Assembly (NCBI GenBank): GCA_032464575.1
Contig: JAWDKM010000005.1
Span: 1-64,000, forward strand
From: Pontivivens sp032464575
GTDB taxonomy: Bacteria > Pseudomonadota > Alphaproteobacteria > Rhodobacterales > Rhodobacteraceae
DNA length: 64,000 nucleotides
Direction: 5' to 3'
A program made the translations under genes and the position numbers. Below are positions 17,901 to 25,531 of this stretch, one piece after another (the first letter of the stretch is position 1; each line of letters starts with the position of its first letter). The notes beneath the pieces were generated by a model. That model searched no databases and had not been told where the DNA came from. It was given only the letters and a program-made list of their open reading frames with translations.

Positions 17901-18940
17901 ACGTTGTCGTTCTCGCCAGCGACCTTGCGCCAGTTCACAGTACCGTCGTCACGGGTGTGCTTTTCGAGGATCTCCTCCTTGGCGTTGAGGAGAAGGCGGA
18001 AGTTGAAGACGTCCTTGCCCTGGCCACCGGCCAGCACATCGTCCGCGGCGCCCTCGGCCACAGCCGGGTTCACGCGGCCATCCGCGCCGTCGGTCTGTGC
18101 CGGATCGGGCTCGCCACCGTCGGAATAGGCGTAGATCCTATCGTTGCCGCCCCCGGCATTCACCGTCTGCACGCCCATGCCGACATGGATCTTGTCGGTC
18201 TGCTTCTCCAGAAGACCCGAGTAGCTGTCGCCATCGGTATTGGAGAAGACCTCGATAGTGCTGCCTGCATTGTTGGCCGCGACCTTGTCGGCCTGCTCCA
18301 GCCGGTCGATGCCGTCGAAGACGTTGGCGGCCTGAACCTCGATATCGCCCTGGTTCACCCGGTCGCCATAGACCTTGATGGTGCCCAGCGGATCCTCGTC
18401 GTGGGCGCCGGTCTCGGTGTTGGCGCCGCCGGCCCCGCCATTGCCCTGCTGCGAGCGGACGGTGATCAGGGAGAAGTCGCCCCCGTCATCCGAGCCGTAG
18501 GTGATGTCGGCGATCTCCACCGTATGGCCGCGCACGACGATCGTGTCGCCCTCGTCCTTGGAGTAGTCGGTGATGACGTCGGCACCAAACCCCTCCACCC
18601 AGTGGTCGTGGACGTTGTCGTTCTCGCCGGCCACGCTCTTCCAGTTGACGTTGCCGGAGGAGTTCGTGTGCTCGGCGAGCACCTCGGGCGTGGCGTTCAG
18701 CAGCGCCACAAACTCGAAGCGGTCGCCACCTTCGCCGCCCGTGAGCGTATCGTTGGCCTCGCCCTCCGGCACCGCCGGATAGATGCGCCCATCCGCACCC
18801 TCGGTCTGTGCCGGGTCGGGTTCGCCCGCATCCCCGTACGAGATGATGCGATCGTTGCCGTTACCCATGATGGCGTTCTGGGCACCGCTGCCGAGGATCG
18901 CACGATCCCCGCTGTCGGTGCCGGAAATGGTCGTAACCAT
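14936..18940 (-). CDS. Giant RTX-like protein with four A-B-A-B repeats, PYALFGD domains and a carbohydrate-binding-like C-terminus
   Basis: This is a 1334-residue acidic protein, probably exported and calcium-binding. It opens with hemolysin-type sequence (GNGNDRI, TGGEGGDRF). Four repeats of about 200 residues follow (16-214, 251-445, 486-690, 725-918). Each has a GNDRI-type turn, GEPDPAQT, a VAGENDNVHDHWVEG block, a DYS-GD turn and GTIKVYGDRV. Repeats 1 and 3 resemble each other (LLNAT, HTNSSG), as do 2 and 4 (LLNAKEEILEKHTRDDG). A Pro-Asp linker, two PYALFGD domains (943-1056, 1080-1194) and a beta domain like CBM6/35 (1203-1334) complete it. With no Sec signal, type I secretion is the likely route. 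The function, adhesion or matrix, is inferred only. Confidence 0.75.
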   Translation of the reverse strand: MVTTISGTDSGDRAILGSGAQNAIMGNGNDRIISYGDAGEPDPAQTEGADGRIYPAVPEGEANDTLTGGEGGDRFEFVALLNATPEVLAEHTNSSGNVNWKSVAGENDNVHDHWVEGFGADVITDYSKDEGDTIVVRGHTVEIADITYGSDDGGDFSLITVRSQQGNGGAGGANTETGAHDEDPLGTIKVYGDRVNQGDIEVQAANVFDGIDRLEQADKVAANNAGSTIEVFSNTDGDSYSGLLEKQTDKIHVGMGVQTVNAGGGNDRIYAYSDGGEPDPAQTDGADGRVNPAVAEGAADDVLAGGQGKDVFNFRLLLNAKEEILEKHTRDDGTVNWRKVAGENDNVHDHWVEGIGNDVILDYSNQDGDKIDIRGHTVEIADITYDEDEGGDYSLISLRSQQGDGGGAHDEDPLGTIKVYGDRVEEDDITVKAKVFYGVDDLEEIAAAEEAAPADNEAPDNSPIQWGAENPEAIDLTFTGSSKGDHIKAGSGSQTIDGGSGNDRITVYGDAGEPDPAQTDGAEGRIYPALSAEASDDVVSGGDGKDKFEFIALLNATAEVIAQHTNSSGSINWRGVAGENDNVHDHWVEGFGSDTILDYSKDDGDQIIVRGHTVEIADVTYGTDDGGDYSLIEVRSQQGNGGAGGANTETGAHDEDSLGTIKVYGDRVNEGDIEVQAANVFDGVDKLSEADRLADYNGGAQEISSETDGEEVVSAPEDIETNDRIEISWGAQTVDAGAGRDSIRIYSDAGEPDPAQTDGADGRVNPAVDPATTDDVISGGQGKDTFTFNMLLNAKEEILEKHTRDDGTVNWRKVAGENDNVHDHWVEGIGNDTILDYSNQDGDKIVLRGHTVEIAGITYGEDEGGDYSLIEIRSQQGDGGGAHDEDPLGTVKVYGDRVEEDDITVQAGGVFDGIDLISPYNGTPDPDPNPDPDPDPDPAPTATLRFFLYDARTDEVISEITEGATIALGDADPTQLSIVAVPEGADVESVRLDLNGEGRVENMVPYALFGDPNGGGDLTGGDIAVGANTITATAYEENGAAGDALGTASISFTLEAEGTSPDEGDGGGDGEPTDPAPGSELRFFLHDATTDEVIAEITEGATISIGDADPSQLSIVAITDDADVESIRFDLDGEGRVENLLPYALFGDANGGGDLNGGQISVGAHTISATAYDQNLGEGEVLDSATLSFTLEASGTADETGSGMKVEAEDMTLDGFVVEQQDGVASGDAVASLLGGGNTGTASFAFDGESGTYDMDLTYFDENDGQGTVRILVNDTVLEEITFDADLCGGSPNERNKVVHRLEDIALAAGDEVTIEASRDDEEFMRIDSVELFA
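16187..18895 (-). repeat. A-B-A-B tandem repeat array inside the RTX-like gene
   Basis: Four coding repeats of about 600 bases run leftward: A1 18299-18895, B1 17606-18190, A2 16871-17485, B2 16187-16768. A-type units carry HTNSSG and an extra GAGGANTETG insert. B-type units carry KHTRDDGTVNWRKV and lack the insert. The alternation implies duplication of an A+B pair rather than of single units. Confidence 0.8.
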
Positions 18941-19257
18941 GATCCGTCCCTCCCAAGTTCATCCCAACGGATCGTCGCGACGTGCCCCCGCACGCGATTG
19001 ATCCGGAGACAATCGGTACCCGACGAATCTCCCCGTTTCTACCATGGGTAGAATTTTATGTTCTTTAATGCGTCGAAAGTTGCGCTTTGTGAGGAGCGAC
19101 GCCCGGGAATAGGCAAGTTTTCGCCGGTCTTTCCCGAAGCTTCGGTCCGGACTGCGACACAACGCAGCGGCTGGAGCCATCCGGCACCGCGCGGCAAGCC
19201 TTCCCATCGCATCGGGCGCTGCCTAAAACGGCGTGAACGCAGAAGGAGAGCCCCATC
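18941..19257. other. Divergent promoter region between RTX-like gene and mce
   Basis: The 317 bases carry no supported gene. They must hold the leftward promoter of the giant repeat gene and the rightward one of the epimerase gene. A perfect seven-base-arm palindrome at 19037-19053 lies near the middle in an AT-richer patch. AGAAGGAGAG at 19241-19250 is the ribosome site of mce. Confidence 0.45.
19037..19053. promoter_or_regulatory. TTCTACC-ATG-GGTAGAA palindrome
   Basis: Seven-base arms match perfectly around a three-base centre, in the AT-richer part of the divergent intergenic region 97 bases upstream of the RTX-like gene. This looks like a binding site for a dimeric regulator. No regulator gene is adjacent, and the protein that binds it is unknown. 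Confidence 0.4.
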
Positions 19258-19662
19258 ATGATCGGACGCCTCAACCACGTCGCCATCGCCGTTCCGGATC
19301 TGGAGGCCGCGTCCGCGCAGTACCGCGACACGCTGGGCGCGGATGTCGGCGCGCCGCAGGACGAGCCCGATCACGGCGTCACGGTGGTCTTCATCACCTT
19401 GCCGAACACCAAGATCGAGCTGCTCTATCCGCTGGGCGAGGGCTCCCCGATCCAGGGCTTCCTCGACAAGAACCCCTCGGGCGGCATCCATCACATCTGC
19501 TACGAGGTGGACGACATCCTCGCCGCTCGCGACAGGCTGAAGGCCGAGGGCGCACGCGTCCTGGGCGATGGCGAGCCGAAGATCGGCGCGCATGGCAAGC
19601 CCGTGCTCTTCCTCCACCCCAAGGATTTCACCGGCACGCTGGTGGAACTGGAACAGGCATGA
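19258..19662 (+). CDS. mce: Methylmalonyl-CoA epimerase
   Basis: It interconverts (R)- and (S)-methylmalonyl-CoA in propionyl-CoA breakdown. The 134 residues form two vicinal-oxygen-chelate repeats. Metal ligands of the family are visible: His in LNHVAIAVPDLE near the N-terminus, His in GGIHHICYEVDD near residue 80, and the C-terminal Glu in GTLVELEQ. AGAAGGAGAG precedes the ATG. The stop overlaps the start of the DUF1467 gene by four bases, which suggests coupled translation. The mutase genes are not in the window. Confidence 0.92.
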   Translation: MIGRLNHVAIAVPDLEAASAQYRDTLGADVGAPQDEPDHGVTVVFITLPNTKIELLYPLGEGSPIQGFLDKNPSGGIHHICYEVDDILAARDRLKAEGARVLGDGEPKIGAHGKPVLFLHPKDFTGTLVELEQA

Positions 19663-19922
19663 GTATCACCTCCATCCTCGTCGTCTTCGCGGTGATGTGG
19701 TTCCTCACCCTCTTCGTCGTGCTGCCGATCGGCGAGCGCTCGCAGGAGGAGGAGGGCGACGTGGTCCCGGGCACGCCCGCCGGTGCCCCGGCCGAACCGA
19801 GGATGAAGCGCAAGGTCATCATCACGACGATCTGGGCGACCGTGCTGACGGCCGTGATCTGCGGCGTGGTGCTGTCGGGCCTGATTACCGTCGACATGAT
19901 CGATGTGCGGGGCGTGAACTGA
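19659..19922 (+). CDS. DUF1467 family small membrane protein
   Basis: The predicted 87 residues contain two membrane helices (about 3-25 and 55-78), separated by an acidic then basic loop (ERSQEEEGD and RMKRK). The start MSITSILVVFAVMWFL followed by LPIGERSQEE is the usual DUF1467 pattern. Members sit behind mce in many alphaproteobacteria, and no function is established. The ATG overlaps the mce stop. Confidence 0.85.
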   Translation: MSITSILVVFAVMWFLTLFVVLPIGERSQEEEGDVVPGTPAGAPAEPRMKRKVIITTIWATVLTAVICGVVLSGLITVDMIDVRGVN

Positions 19923-19980
19923 GCCGCCCTTGCCCATGGTGCCGTGCGGGCCCACATCGCGGTCGGGACGGAGGCACGGA

Positions 19981-20622
19981 ATGATCGGCACCATCGACGG
20001 AAGACGCGCACGGCTCTGGGCGGAGCTCATCGTGCTGTTCGGCGGCGTGCCGCTCCTGCTGGCCCTCGCCCTGCCGCCGACCGCGATGTGGACGGTGCTC
20101 GGCGTGACCACCGGCGCGGGCCTCGTCCTGCTGCACGTGACGCCGGGCTTCAGCTGGTCGGAGCTCGGCAAGGGCGGCATCGACTGGCGCGCGACGGCGC
20201 TCTTCACCGTCGCTACCGTGATCGTTGCCACGACCCTGACGCTGTGGCTGATGCCGGAGATGCTCTTTTTCCTGCCACAGAACCTGCCACAGCTCTGGCT
20301 GACGATCCTGCTCTTCTACCCCTTCGTGTCCGCCCTGCCGCAGGAGGTGATCTTCCGCCCCCTCTTCTTCCGCCGGTACGGCCACCTCTTTCCGGAGGCG
20401 AGCCTGATCTGGGTGAATGCCGCCCTCTTCTCGCTGGCCCATCTGATGTATCGCGATCCGGTGGTGCTCGGCATGACGTTCTGCGGCGGCCTCGCCTTCG
20501 CCTGGGCCTATCATCGGCGGGGCAGCTTCTGGACCGCCGTCATCATGCACGCGCTCGCAGGCGGGATTGTCTTCACCGTGGGCCTGGGGCGGCTGTTCTA
20601 TTCGGGTGCGGTGGGAAGCTGA
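19981..20622 (+). CDS. CPBP family intramembrane protease-like protein
   Basis: This 213-residue multi-helix membrane protein is of the CAAX-protease/bacteriocin-processing (Abi) type. Motif 1 is seen as PQEVIFRPLFFRR near residue 120, motif 2 as FSLAHL and a third His in MHALAGG. The usual first Glu of the EExxxR motif is Gln here, so catalysis is uncertain, although the second Glu and Arg remain. ATG 19981 follows GGAGG at the right distance. An ATG at 19930 would add 17 unlikely residues. The substrate is unknown. Confidence 0.82.
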   Translation: MIGTIDGRRARLWAELIVLFGGVPLLLALALPPTAMWTVLGVTTGAGLVLLHVTPGFSWSELGKGGIDWRATALFTVATVIVATTLTLWLMPEMLFFLPQNLPQLWLTILLFYPFVSALPQEVIFRPLFFRRYGHLFPEASLIWVNAALFSLAHLMYRDPVVLGMTFCGGLAFAWAYHRRGSFWTAVIMHALAGGIVFTVGLGRLFYSGAVGS

Positions 20623-20647
20623 GCTTTTTCCAGCCGCATCGCGTAGC

Positions 20648-21664
20648 CTAGGTAAACTGCACCCAGACCATCGCGGCGTAGAGGGCGAGCATCACCCCGC
20701 CCTCCAGCCCGATACCGCGCCGGTCCCGCACGATGAGGCCGAAGAGCAGCACACCCGTCATGCAGAGCCCCGTCGCGATGATGAAGAGGTCGCCCGCCCC
20801 GATCGCGTGGTAGAGCGAACCGGGCCGGTACGCGATATCGGCAAGGCTCAGGAACAGCGCGTCGAACGTGTTCCCGCCGATGATCCCACCGACCGCGAGC
20901 TGCAGCGCCCCGCGCCGCACGGCGGCGAGCGTCGTCACGAGCTCCGGCAGCGAGGTGACGAGGGCGATCATCAGGCCACCGACCACGGTCTCGCCGACGC
21001 CCGCCCGCCCCGCAATCTGGACACCGGTCTTCGCCAGCAGCCAGCCCGCCACCGCCACGACGACGCCCAGCGCCGCGAATTGTAGCAGCAGGGGCGCCAG
21101 AGGCTGATCCGCCGTCCCGTCATCCTCGGGCTCATCCTCCCGCGTCTCGGTCGTCCGCCGCGGCTGCCACATCGGCGCGTCGCGGAGCAGGACCGCGCGC
21201 CGGGTCCCCACGACATAGACCGCGATCAGGAGGACGGAGACGGGGTGCACGCCCCACACCGCCACCTCCGGCCCGAAGGCGCCGCCAAGCGCCAGCGCCA
21301 GCATGATGACGAGCAGTGCCGCCGAGAGCAGGTTGTTCTGATCCGCCGCCGCATGTTCGAGGTTCGCGCGCCGATAGACGAGGTCGGCAAGGACCAGGAA
21401 CAGGGTCTGCGCCGCGATCCCGCCCGCGGCATTGGACGCGGCGATCGCGGGATAACCGTCGAGCGCAGCCGTGACCGAGGCGACGAGGCCGGGCAGCGAG
21501 GTTGCGGCCCCCAGCAGGATGCCGCCGACCAGAGCCTCGCCCAGACCGGTCGCGTCGGCGATCCGGTCCGCGATCCCGGTGAGCCGCGTCCCGCACAGCA
21601 GGATCACCAGCCCCGCCGCGGCGAAGATCGCCACGAGCAGCGGAAGGCTCAGGCTGCCGAACAT
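20648..21664 (-). CDS. Sodium/calcium exchanger family membrane protein
   Basis: This is a cation:cation antiporter of the CaCA superfamily, probably exporting calcium. The 338 residues have two sets of about five helices around an acidic, charged loop (near 165-185). The two alpha repeats are visible. The C-terminal one is canonical (LVTSLPELVTTLAAV, then GGIIGGNTFD). The N-terminal one reads ATSLPGLVASVTAA with NAAGG, so the key Glu of that repeat is Gly. This asymmetry may change ion choice or stoichiometry. It converges on the CPBP gene with a 25-base gap. Confidence 0.85.
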   Translation of the reverse strand: MFGSLSLPLLVAIFAAAGLVILLCGTRLTGIADRIADATGLGEALVGGILLGAATSLPGLVASVTAALDGYPAIAASNAAGGIAAQTLFLVLADLVYRRANLEHAAADQNNLLSAALLVIMLALALGGAFGPEVAVWGVHPVSVLLIAVYVVGTRRAVLLRDAPMWQPRRTTETREDEPEDDGTADQPLAPLLLQFAALGVVVAVAGWLLAKTGVQIAGRAGVGETVVGGLMIALVTSLPELVTTLAAVRRGALQLAVGGIIGGNTFDALFLSLADIAYRPGSLYHAIGAGDLFIIATGLCMTGVLLFGLIVRDRRGIGLEGGVMLALYAAMVWVQFT

Positions 21665-21976
21665 GATGGGACCGTGGCATTCGGTGTCTGCATCGTGATG
21701 ATCATTCCGGTCAGCCTAGCGCGCTGTCGGGGAAAAGCGATCCGCGTCAGTCTCCTAGGGCCGGTGGCGCGCAGATCCCGGCCTCGCCCGGCCGCGGCGC
21801 GGGGATCGACCGGCGCCGGCGCGGAGCCGCAGCGATGGCGACGGACGGCACGGTTCAAGGCTCGATCCGGGACCGGCCTGCCCCGGGGGAGGCGAGAGGC
21901 CACGGCGCGTGGATGGGCAGGTGGCAAGGAGCGGAACCGTCCCGGACGTGATCCGGGACCTTCCGCCGCCCTACCC
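21665..21976. other. Intergenic region with a CCCGGA/TCCGGG hairpin
   Basis: The 312 bases between the exchanger gene and the end of the GH13 gene hold no supported coding sequence and are very GC-rich. They carry the hairpin at 21939-21959, 18 bases beyond the GH13 stop, and the upstream region of the exchanger gene. No other signal is clear. Confidence 0.4.
21939..21959. repeat. GTCCCGGA/TCCGGGAC hairpin element
   Basis: Eight-base perfect arms with a five-base loop lie just after the stop of the leftward GH13 gene. Closely related hairpins occur at 27288-27306 and 55025-55041. It may stabilise the mRNA 3' end or help termination, but it lacks a T run. Confidence 0.55.
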
Positions 21977-23596
21977 CTACAGGTCGATCAGCGCAAAACC
22001 GAGCGGCGGCAGCACCAGCTCGCCCCCGTCGCGCACCGCGGCGAGCTCGGGCGCCGTCGGCACCTCCCGCGGCGTGCCCTCGACCGCCACCCGGCGCACG
22101 CGCCGGTCGAAGTTGAAGAGGCAGAGCATCCGCCCGCCCTCGTGGCTGCGTTCGAAGGCGAGGATGTCGGCGCCGAAATCATGGAACGCGATGTCCCCCT
22201 TCAGCAGAACCTCGCTCCCCTGCCGCAGCCCAATCGCGGCGCGGTAGTGGTCGAGCACGCCACCGTCCTTCTGCCGGTCCAGCGCCAGCGGCAGGTGCTC
22301 CGCGGGCACCGGCAGCCAGGGCTTCTCGGCCTGCGTCTCCGAGAACCCGCCGAACCGTGCATCCCCCTCCCACACCATCGGCGTGCGGCAACCATCGCGC
22401 CCCTTGAAACCGGGCCAGAACCGAATGCCGTAGGGATCCGTCAGATCCTCGTAGGCCACATCCGCCTCCGGCAGCGCCAGCTCCTCCCCTTGGTAGAGAC
22501 AGATCGACCCGCGCAGCGCCGTCAGCAGTGAGATGCAGAACTTCGCCAGCCGCTCCGGATCGTCGCCCGGCTCGGCCCAGCGCGTCACATGACGCGTCAC
22601 GTCGTGGTTGGAGAAGGAATGGCAGACCCAGCCCTCGCGCACCTTGTCCTCGATCCGCTCGATCGTCCCACGGATGAACTCCGCCGAGAACTGGTCGGCC
22701 AAGAGGTCGAACGTGTAGGCCATGTGCAGCCGCTCGGTGCCCCGCGTATAGGCGGCCACGGTGTCGTAGCTGCGATGCTCGTCCCCGACCTCGCCCACGC
22801 TCGTCCGGTCGTCGTATTCGTCGAGCAGCGCGCGGACGCGGCGCAGGAACTCCAGGTTCTCCGGCCGAGACTTATCGTAGAGGTGGTCCTGGAAGGAATA
22901 GGGGTTCGACGCCTCGATGAAGCTGGAGCCGGACGATCGCTCGGCGGGTGGATTGTTCCGCAGCTCGGTGTCGTGGAAATGGTAGTTGCACGCATCGAAC
23001 CGGAAGCCATCCACGCCGCGATCCAGCCAGAACCGGATCTCGCCCAGCATGGCCTCCTGCACCTCGGGATTGTGGTAGTTGAGCTGCGGCTGCTCCTTGA
23101 GGAAGTTGTGCATGTAGTACTGCCGCCGCACGCTGTCCCACTCCCAGCACGGCCCCCCGAAGACGGAGAGCCAGTTGGTCGGCGCCGAGCCATCCTCCCT
23201 CGCCTCGGCCCAGACGAACCAGTCGGCCCTGGGGTTGTCGCGGGACCGGCGGCTTTCGCGGAACCACGCGTGCTGGTCGGAGCAATGCGCCATCACCATG
23301 TCGATGGTGACCTTCAGGTTCCGCTTGTGCGCCTCCGCCATCAGCTCGTCGAAATCCGCGAGTGTGCCGAACATCGGATCCACGTCGCGGTAGTCGCTGA
23401 CATCGTAACCGAAATCCTTCATCGGCGAGGCCATGAACGGGCTGATCCAGATCGCATCCACGCCGAGGCTCGCGATGTGGTCGAGCCGCCGGGTGATCCC
23501 TTTCAGATCGCCGATCCCGTCGGCATCCGTGTCCTGATAGGAGCGGGGATAGACCTGGTAGATGGTGGCCCCACGCCACCAGTCGGGATTGCTCAT
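21977..23596 (-). CDS. GH13 alpha-glucosidase
   Basis: This 539-residue alpha-amylase-family enzyme probably releases glucose from short alpha-glucosides or isomalto/malto-oligosaccharides. The start WWRGATIYQVYPRSYQDT and the QPQLNYHNPEV segment are typical of GH13 alpha-glucosidases. The nucleophile Asp is in DGFRFDACNY, the acid/base Glu in SVGEVGDE and the third acid in SFSNHDVTR. The frame is open 66 codons further upstream, but that part overlaps glgX and reads as low-complexity Arg/Ala. ATG 23596 overlaps the glgX stop by four bases, so it is coupled to glgX and probably finishes glycogen breakdown. Confidence 0.9.
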   Translation of the reverse strand: MSNPDWWRGATIYQVYPRSYQDTDADGIGDLKGITRRLDHIASLGVDAIWISPFMASPMKDFGYDVSDYRDVDPMFGTLADFDELMAEAHKRNLKVTIDMVMAHCSDQHAWFRESRRSRDNPRADWFVWAEAREDGSAPTNWLSVFGGPCWEWDSVRRQYYMHNFLKEQPQLNYHNPEVQEAMLGEIRFWLDRGVDGFRFDACNYHFHDTELRNNPPAERSSGSSFIEASNPYSFQDHLYDKSRPENLEFLRRVRALLDEYDDRTSVGEVGDEHRSYDTVAAYTRGTERLHMAYTFDLLADQFSAEFIRGTIERIEDKVREGWVCHSFSNHDVTRHVTRWAEPGDDPERLAKFCISLLTALRGSICLYQGEELALPEADVAYEDLTDPYGIRFWPGFKGRDGCRTPMVWEGDARFGGFSETQAEKPWLPVPAEHLPLALDRQKDGGVLDHYRAAIGLRQGSEVLLKGDIAFHDFGADILAFERSHEGGRMLCLFNFDRRVRRVAVEGTPREVPTAPELAAVRDGGELVLPPLGFALIDL

Positions 23597-25449
23597 GTAT
23601 CGGCCTCCAGCCAGTAGTCCACGCTGCGCGGCGGCAGATCCTCCCACCCGCGGACGGAGCGCCAGCGGCCGGGCGGCCTCGCGAAGGGCAGCGTCTCGTC
23701 CCTGCCATTGATCGCGACGACCACGCCGGGCAGGCGCTTTTGCAGGGCGCGCAGGCCGTGCCAGTCGGCGATCTTGCTGCCATCGGGGTGGCACCAGGTC
23801 ACGGTTTCCTCGGTCAGGAACGCCGGATCGCCCAGCTGAGGGGCTGCGGCGCGGGCCCCGGCATAGGCGCGGGCGGCGGTTAGGATCTCTTGGTCGGCGC
23901 CGTCCCAGTCCACCCAGGTGATGTGGTTGTCCTGCGCGTAGGCGTTGTTGTTGCCCTGCTGGCTGCGCCCCATCTCATCGCCCGCGGTGATCATCACCGT
24001 GCCGCGCGCGGCGAAGAGCGTGCCGAGGAGTGCCGCCACATCCCGCCTCCGCGCCGCATTCACCTCCGCATCGTCCGTCGGCCCCTCCACCCCGTTGTTC
24101 CAGGAGTGATTGCCGTTATGCCCGTCGCGGTTCTGCTCGCCGTTGATGGCGTTGTGCTTATGCTCATGGCTCACGAGATCCCACAGTGTGAACCCGTCAT
24201 GTGCCGCCACGAAATCCACGCTGCGCGAGTGCTCACCGTCGAAGAGGTCCGAGGACCCGGCGAGGCGCGTGGCCACATCGCCAAGGCTCCCCTGCCCCTT
24301 CCAGAACCGCCGGATATCGTCGCGCGCCCGGTCGTTCCATTCGAGGAACGGCTCCCCGAAGGCCCCAAGCTGATAGCCGCCCGGCCCGATATCCCAGGGC
24401 TCCATGATTAGGACGCCCGAACCGATCTCCGGATCCTCGCGCATCGCGCGCAGCGTCTCGGCCTGCGGGTCAAAGCCCTCCGCCGTGCGCCCCAGCACCG
24501 GGCCGAGGTCGAAGCGGAACCCGTCCACGCCGACCTCCCGCCGGTAAAGGCGCAGGGTGTCGAGGATCATCTCCCGCATCACCGGGTGGTCGCAGGCGAC
24601 GGTGTTGCCGCAGCCGGTGTCGTTGACCAGCGCGCCGTCCGCATGGCGGTAGTAGGCGGCGTTCGCGAGGCCGCGGAAGCTCACCGTCGGCCCGTCCGTG
24701 TCGCTCTCGCCGGTGTGGTTGAAGACGAGGTCGAGCACCGTGCCGATCCCGGCCTCGCGCAAGGTCGCCACCGTCTCCCGCAGCTCCGGCAGCCCGCCGG
24801 GGCACAGGCGGCAGTCCGGCGCCATGAAGGTCACCGGGTTGTAGCCCCAGGCATTGGTCAGGCCCAAGGGCGGCAGGTGCCGCTCGTCGATCCAGGCGGT
24901 GACGGGCATCAGCTCGATGACGTTCACGCGCAGGCTTTTGAGGTGGTCGATGATCGCCGGATGCGCCAGTGCCGCCACGGTTCCACGCAGATGCGCCGGG
25001 ATCTCCGGATGGCGCATGGTGAGGCCCCGGACATTGGCCTCGTAGACCACGCCGCCCGGTTGCAGCACCGGCTCCGGCGCCGGGACGCCATGCCGCGCGC
25101 GGACGATGGCGCGGGGGACGAGGGACGATGTGTCGGCGTTCCGCTCCCCGAGGGCCGGATCGTAGTGCCAAGGCCGGTCGAACTCCCGCGCGTAGGGATC
25201 GGCGAGGAGCTTCGCGGCATCGAAACGGTGACCGGCCTCCGGCTCCCACGGACCATCGGCGCGCAGGGCATAGGGCACGCCCTCGCCGATGTCCGGCACA
25301 TGGGCGCTCCACCAGCTATGCTCGCTCCGTTCGAGCGGCACCTCGCGGTCGGTCAGCACCACGGAAACGGCAGTGGCCGCCTCGGACCAGACCGTGAAGC
25401 GGGTGCCGGTGGCGTCAGGGACGGCACCGGGGGCGTGCGGCGGAATCAT
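23593..25449 (-). CDS. glgX: Glycogen debranching enzyme GlgX
   Basis: This GH13 isoamylase-type enzyme hydrolyses alpha-1,6 branches of phosphorylase-trimmed glycogen. The 618 residues include an N-terminal CBM48-like domain (1-110) and the barrel. LDLVFNHTGESD holds conserved region I, DGFRFDLGPVLGR holds the nucleophile, and LIMEPWDIGPGGYQ the acid/base Glu. FVAAHDGFTLWDLVSH follows, and the GlgX-typical NHSWNNGVEG is also present. It is the first gene of the two-gene leftward operon with the alpha-glucosidase. A LacI-like sequence at 25459-25474 lies just before its ATG. Confidence 0.93.
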   Translation of the reverse strand: MIPPHAPGAVPDATGTRFTVWSEAATAVSVVLTDREVPLERSEHSWWSAHVPDIGEGVPYALRADGPWEPEAGHRFDAAKLLADPYAREFDRPWHYDPALGERNADTSSLVPRAIVRARHGVPAPEPVLQPGGVVYEANVRGLTMRHPEIPAHLRGTVAALAHPAIIDHLKSLRVNVIELMPVTAWIDERHLPPLGLTNAWGYNPVTFMAPDCRLCPGGLPELRETVATLREAGIGTVLDLVFNHTGESDTDGPTVSFRGLANAAYYRHADGALVNDTGCGNTVACDHPVMREMILDTLRLYRREVGVDGFRFDLGPVLGRTAEGFDPQAETLRAMREDPEIGSGVLIMEPWDIGPGGYQLGAFGEPFLEWNDRARDDIRRFWKGQGSLGDVATRLAGSSDLFDGEHSRSVDFVAAHDGFTLWDLVSHEHKHNAINGEQNRDGHNGNHSWNNGVEGPTDDAEVNAARRRDVAALLGTLFAARGTVMITAGDEMGRSQQGNNNAYAQDNHITWVDWDGADQEILTAARAYAGARAAAPQLGDPAFLTEETVTWCHPDGSKIADWHGLRALQKRLPGVVVAINGRDETLPFARPPGRWRSVRGWEDLPPRSVDYWLEADT

Positions 25450-25458
25450 GCGGAAGCC

Positions 25459-25474
25459 CTCAAAGCGGTTTGGC
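25459..25474. promoter_or_regulatory. LacI-like operator upstream of glgX
   Basis: CTCAAAGCGGTTTGGC matches 12 of 16 bases of the near-perfect palindrome found between glgP and the glucosylglycerol hydrolase-like gene (34677-34692). The central AAAGCGGTTT is of the form bound by LacI-family sugar regulators. It is 10 bases upstream of the glgX ATG, so binding would block initiation. Confidence 0.45.
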
Positions 25475-25531
25475 CGCTAGTTAGCGCGACGGGCTCCAGA
25501 TGGGTAGCGGTGAATGCCTACAAAGCGACGA

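Noticed and set aside
15041..19051. A 1336-codon open frame antisense to the RTX-like gene
   Set aside because: It mirrors the repeats of the real gene almost end to end. Its composition (Val/Asp/Gly/Arg periodic) is that of an antisense frame in GC-rich DNA. The sense strand has clear domain motifs and a terminator.
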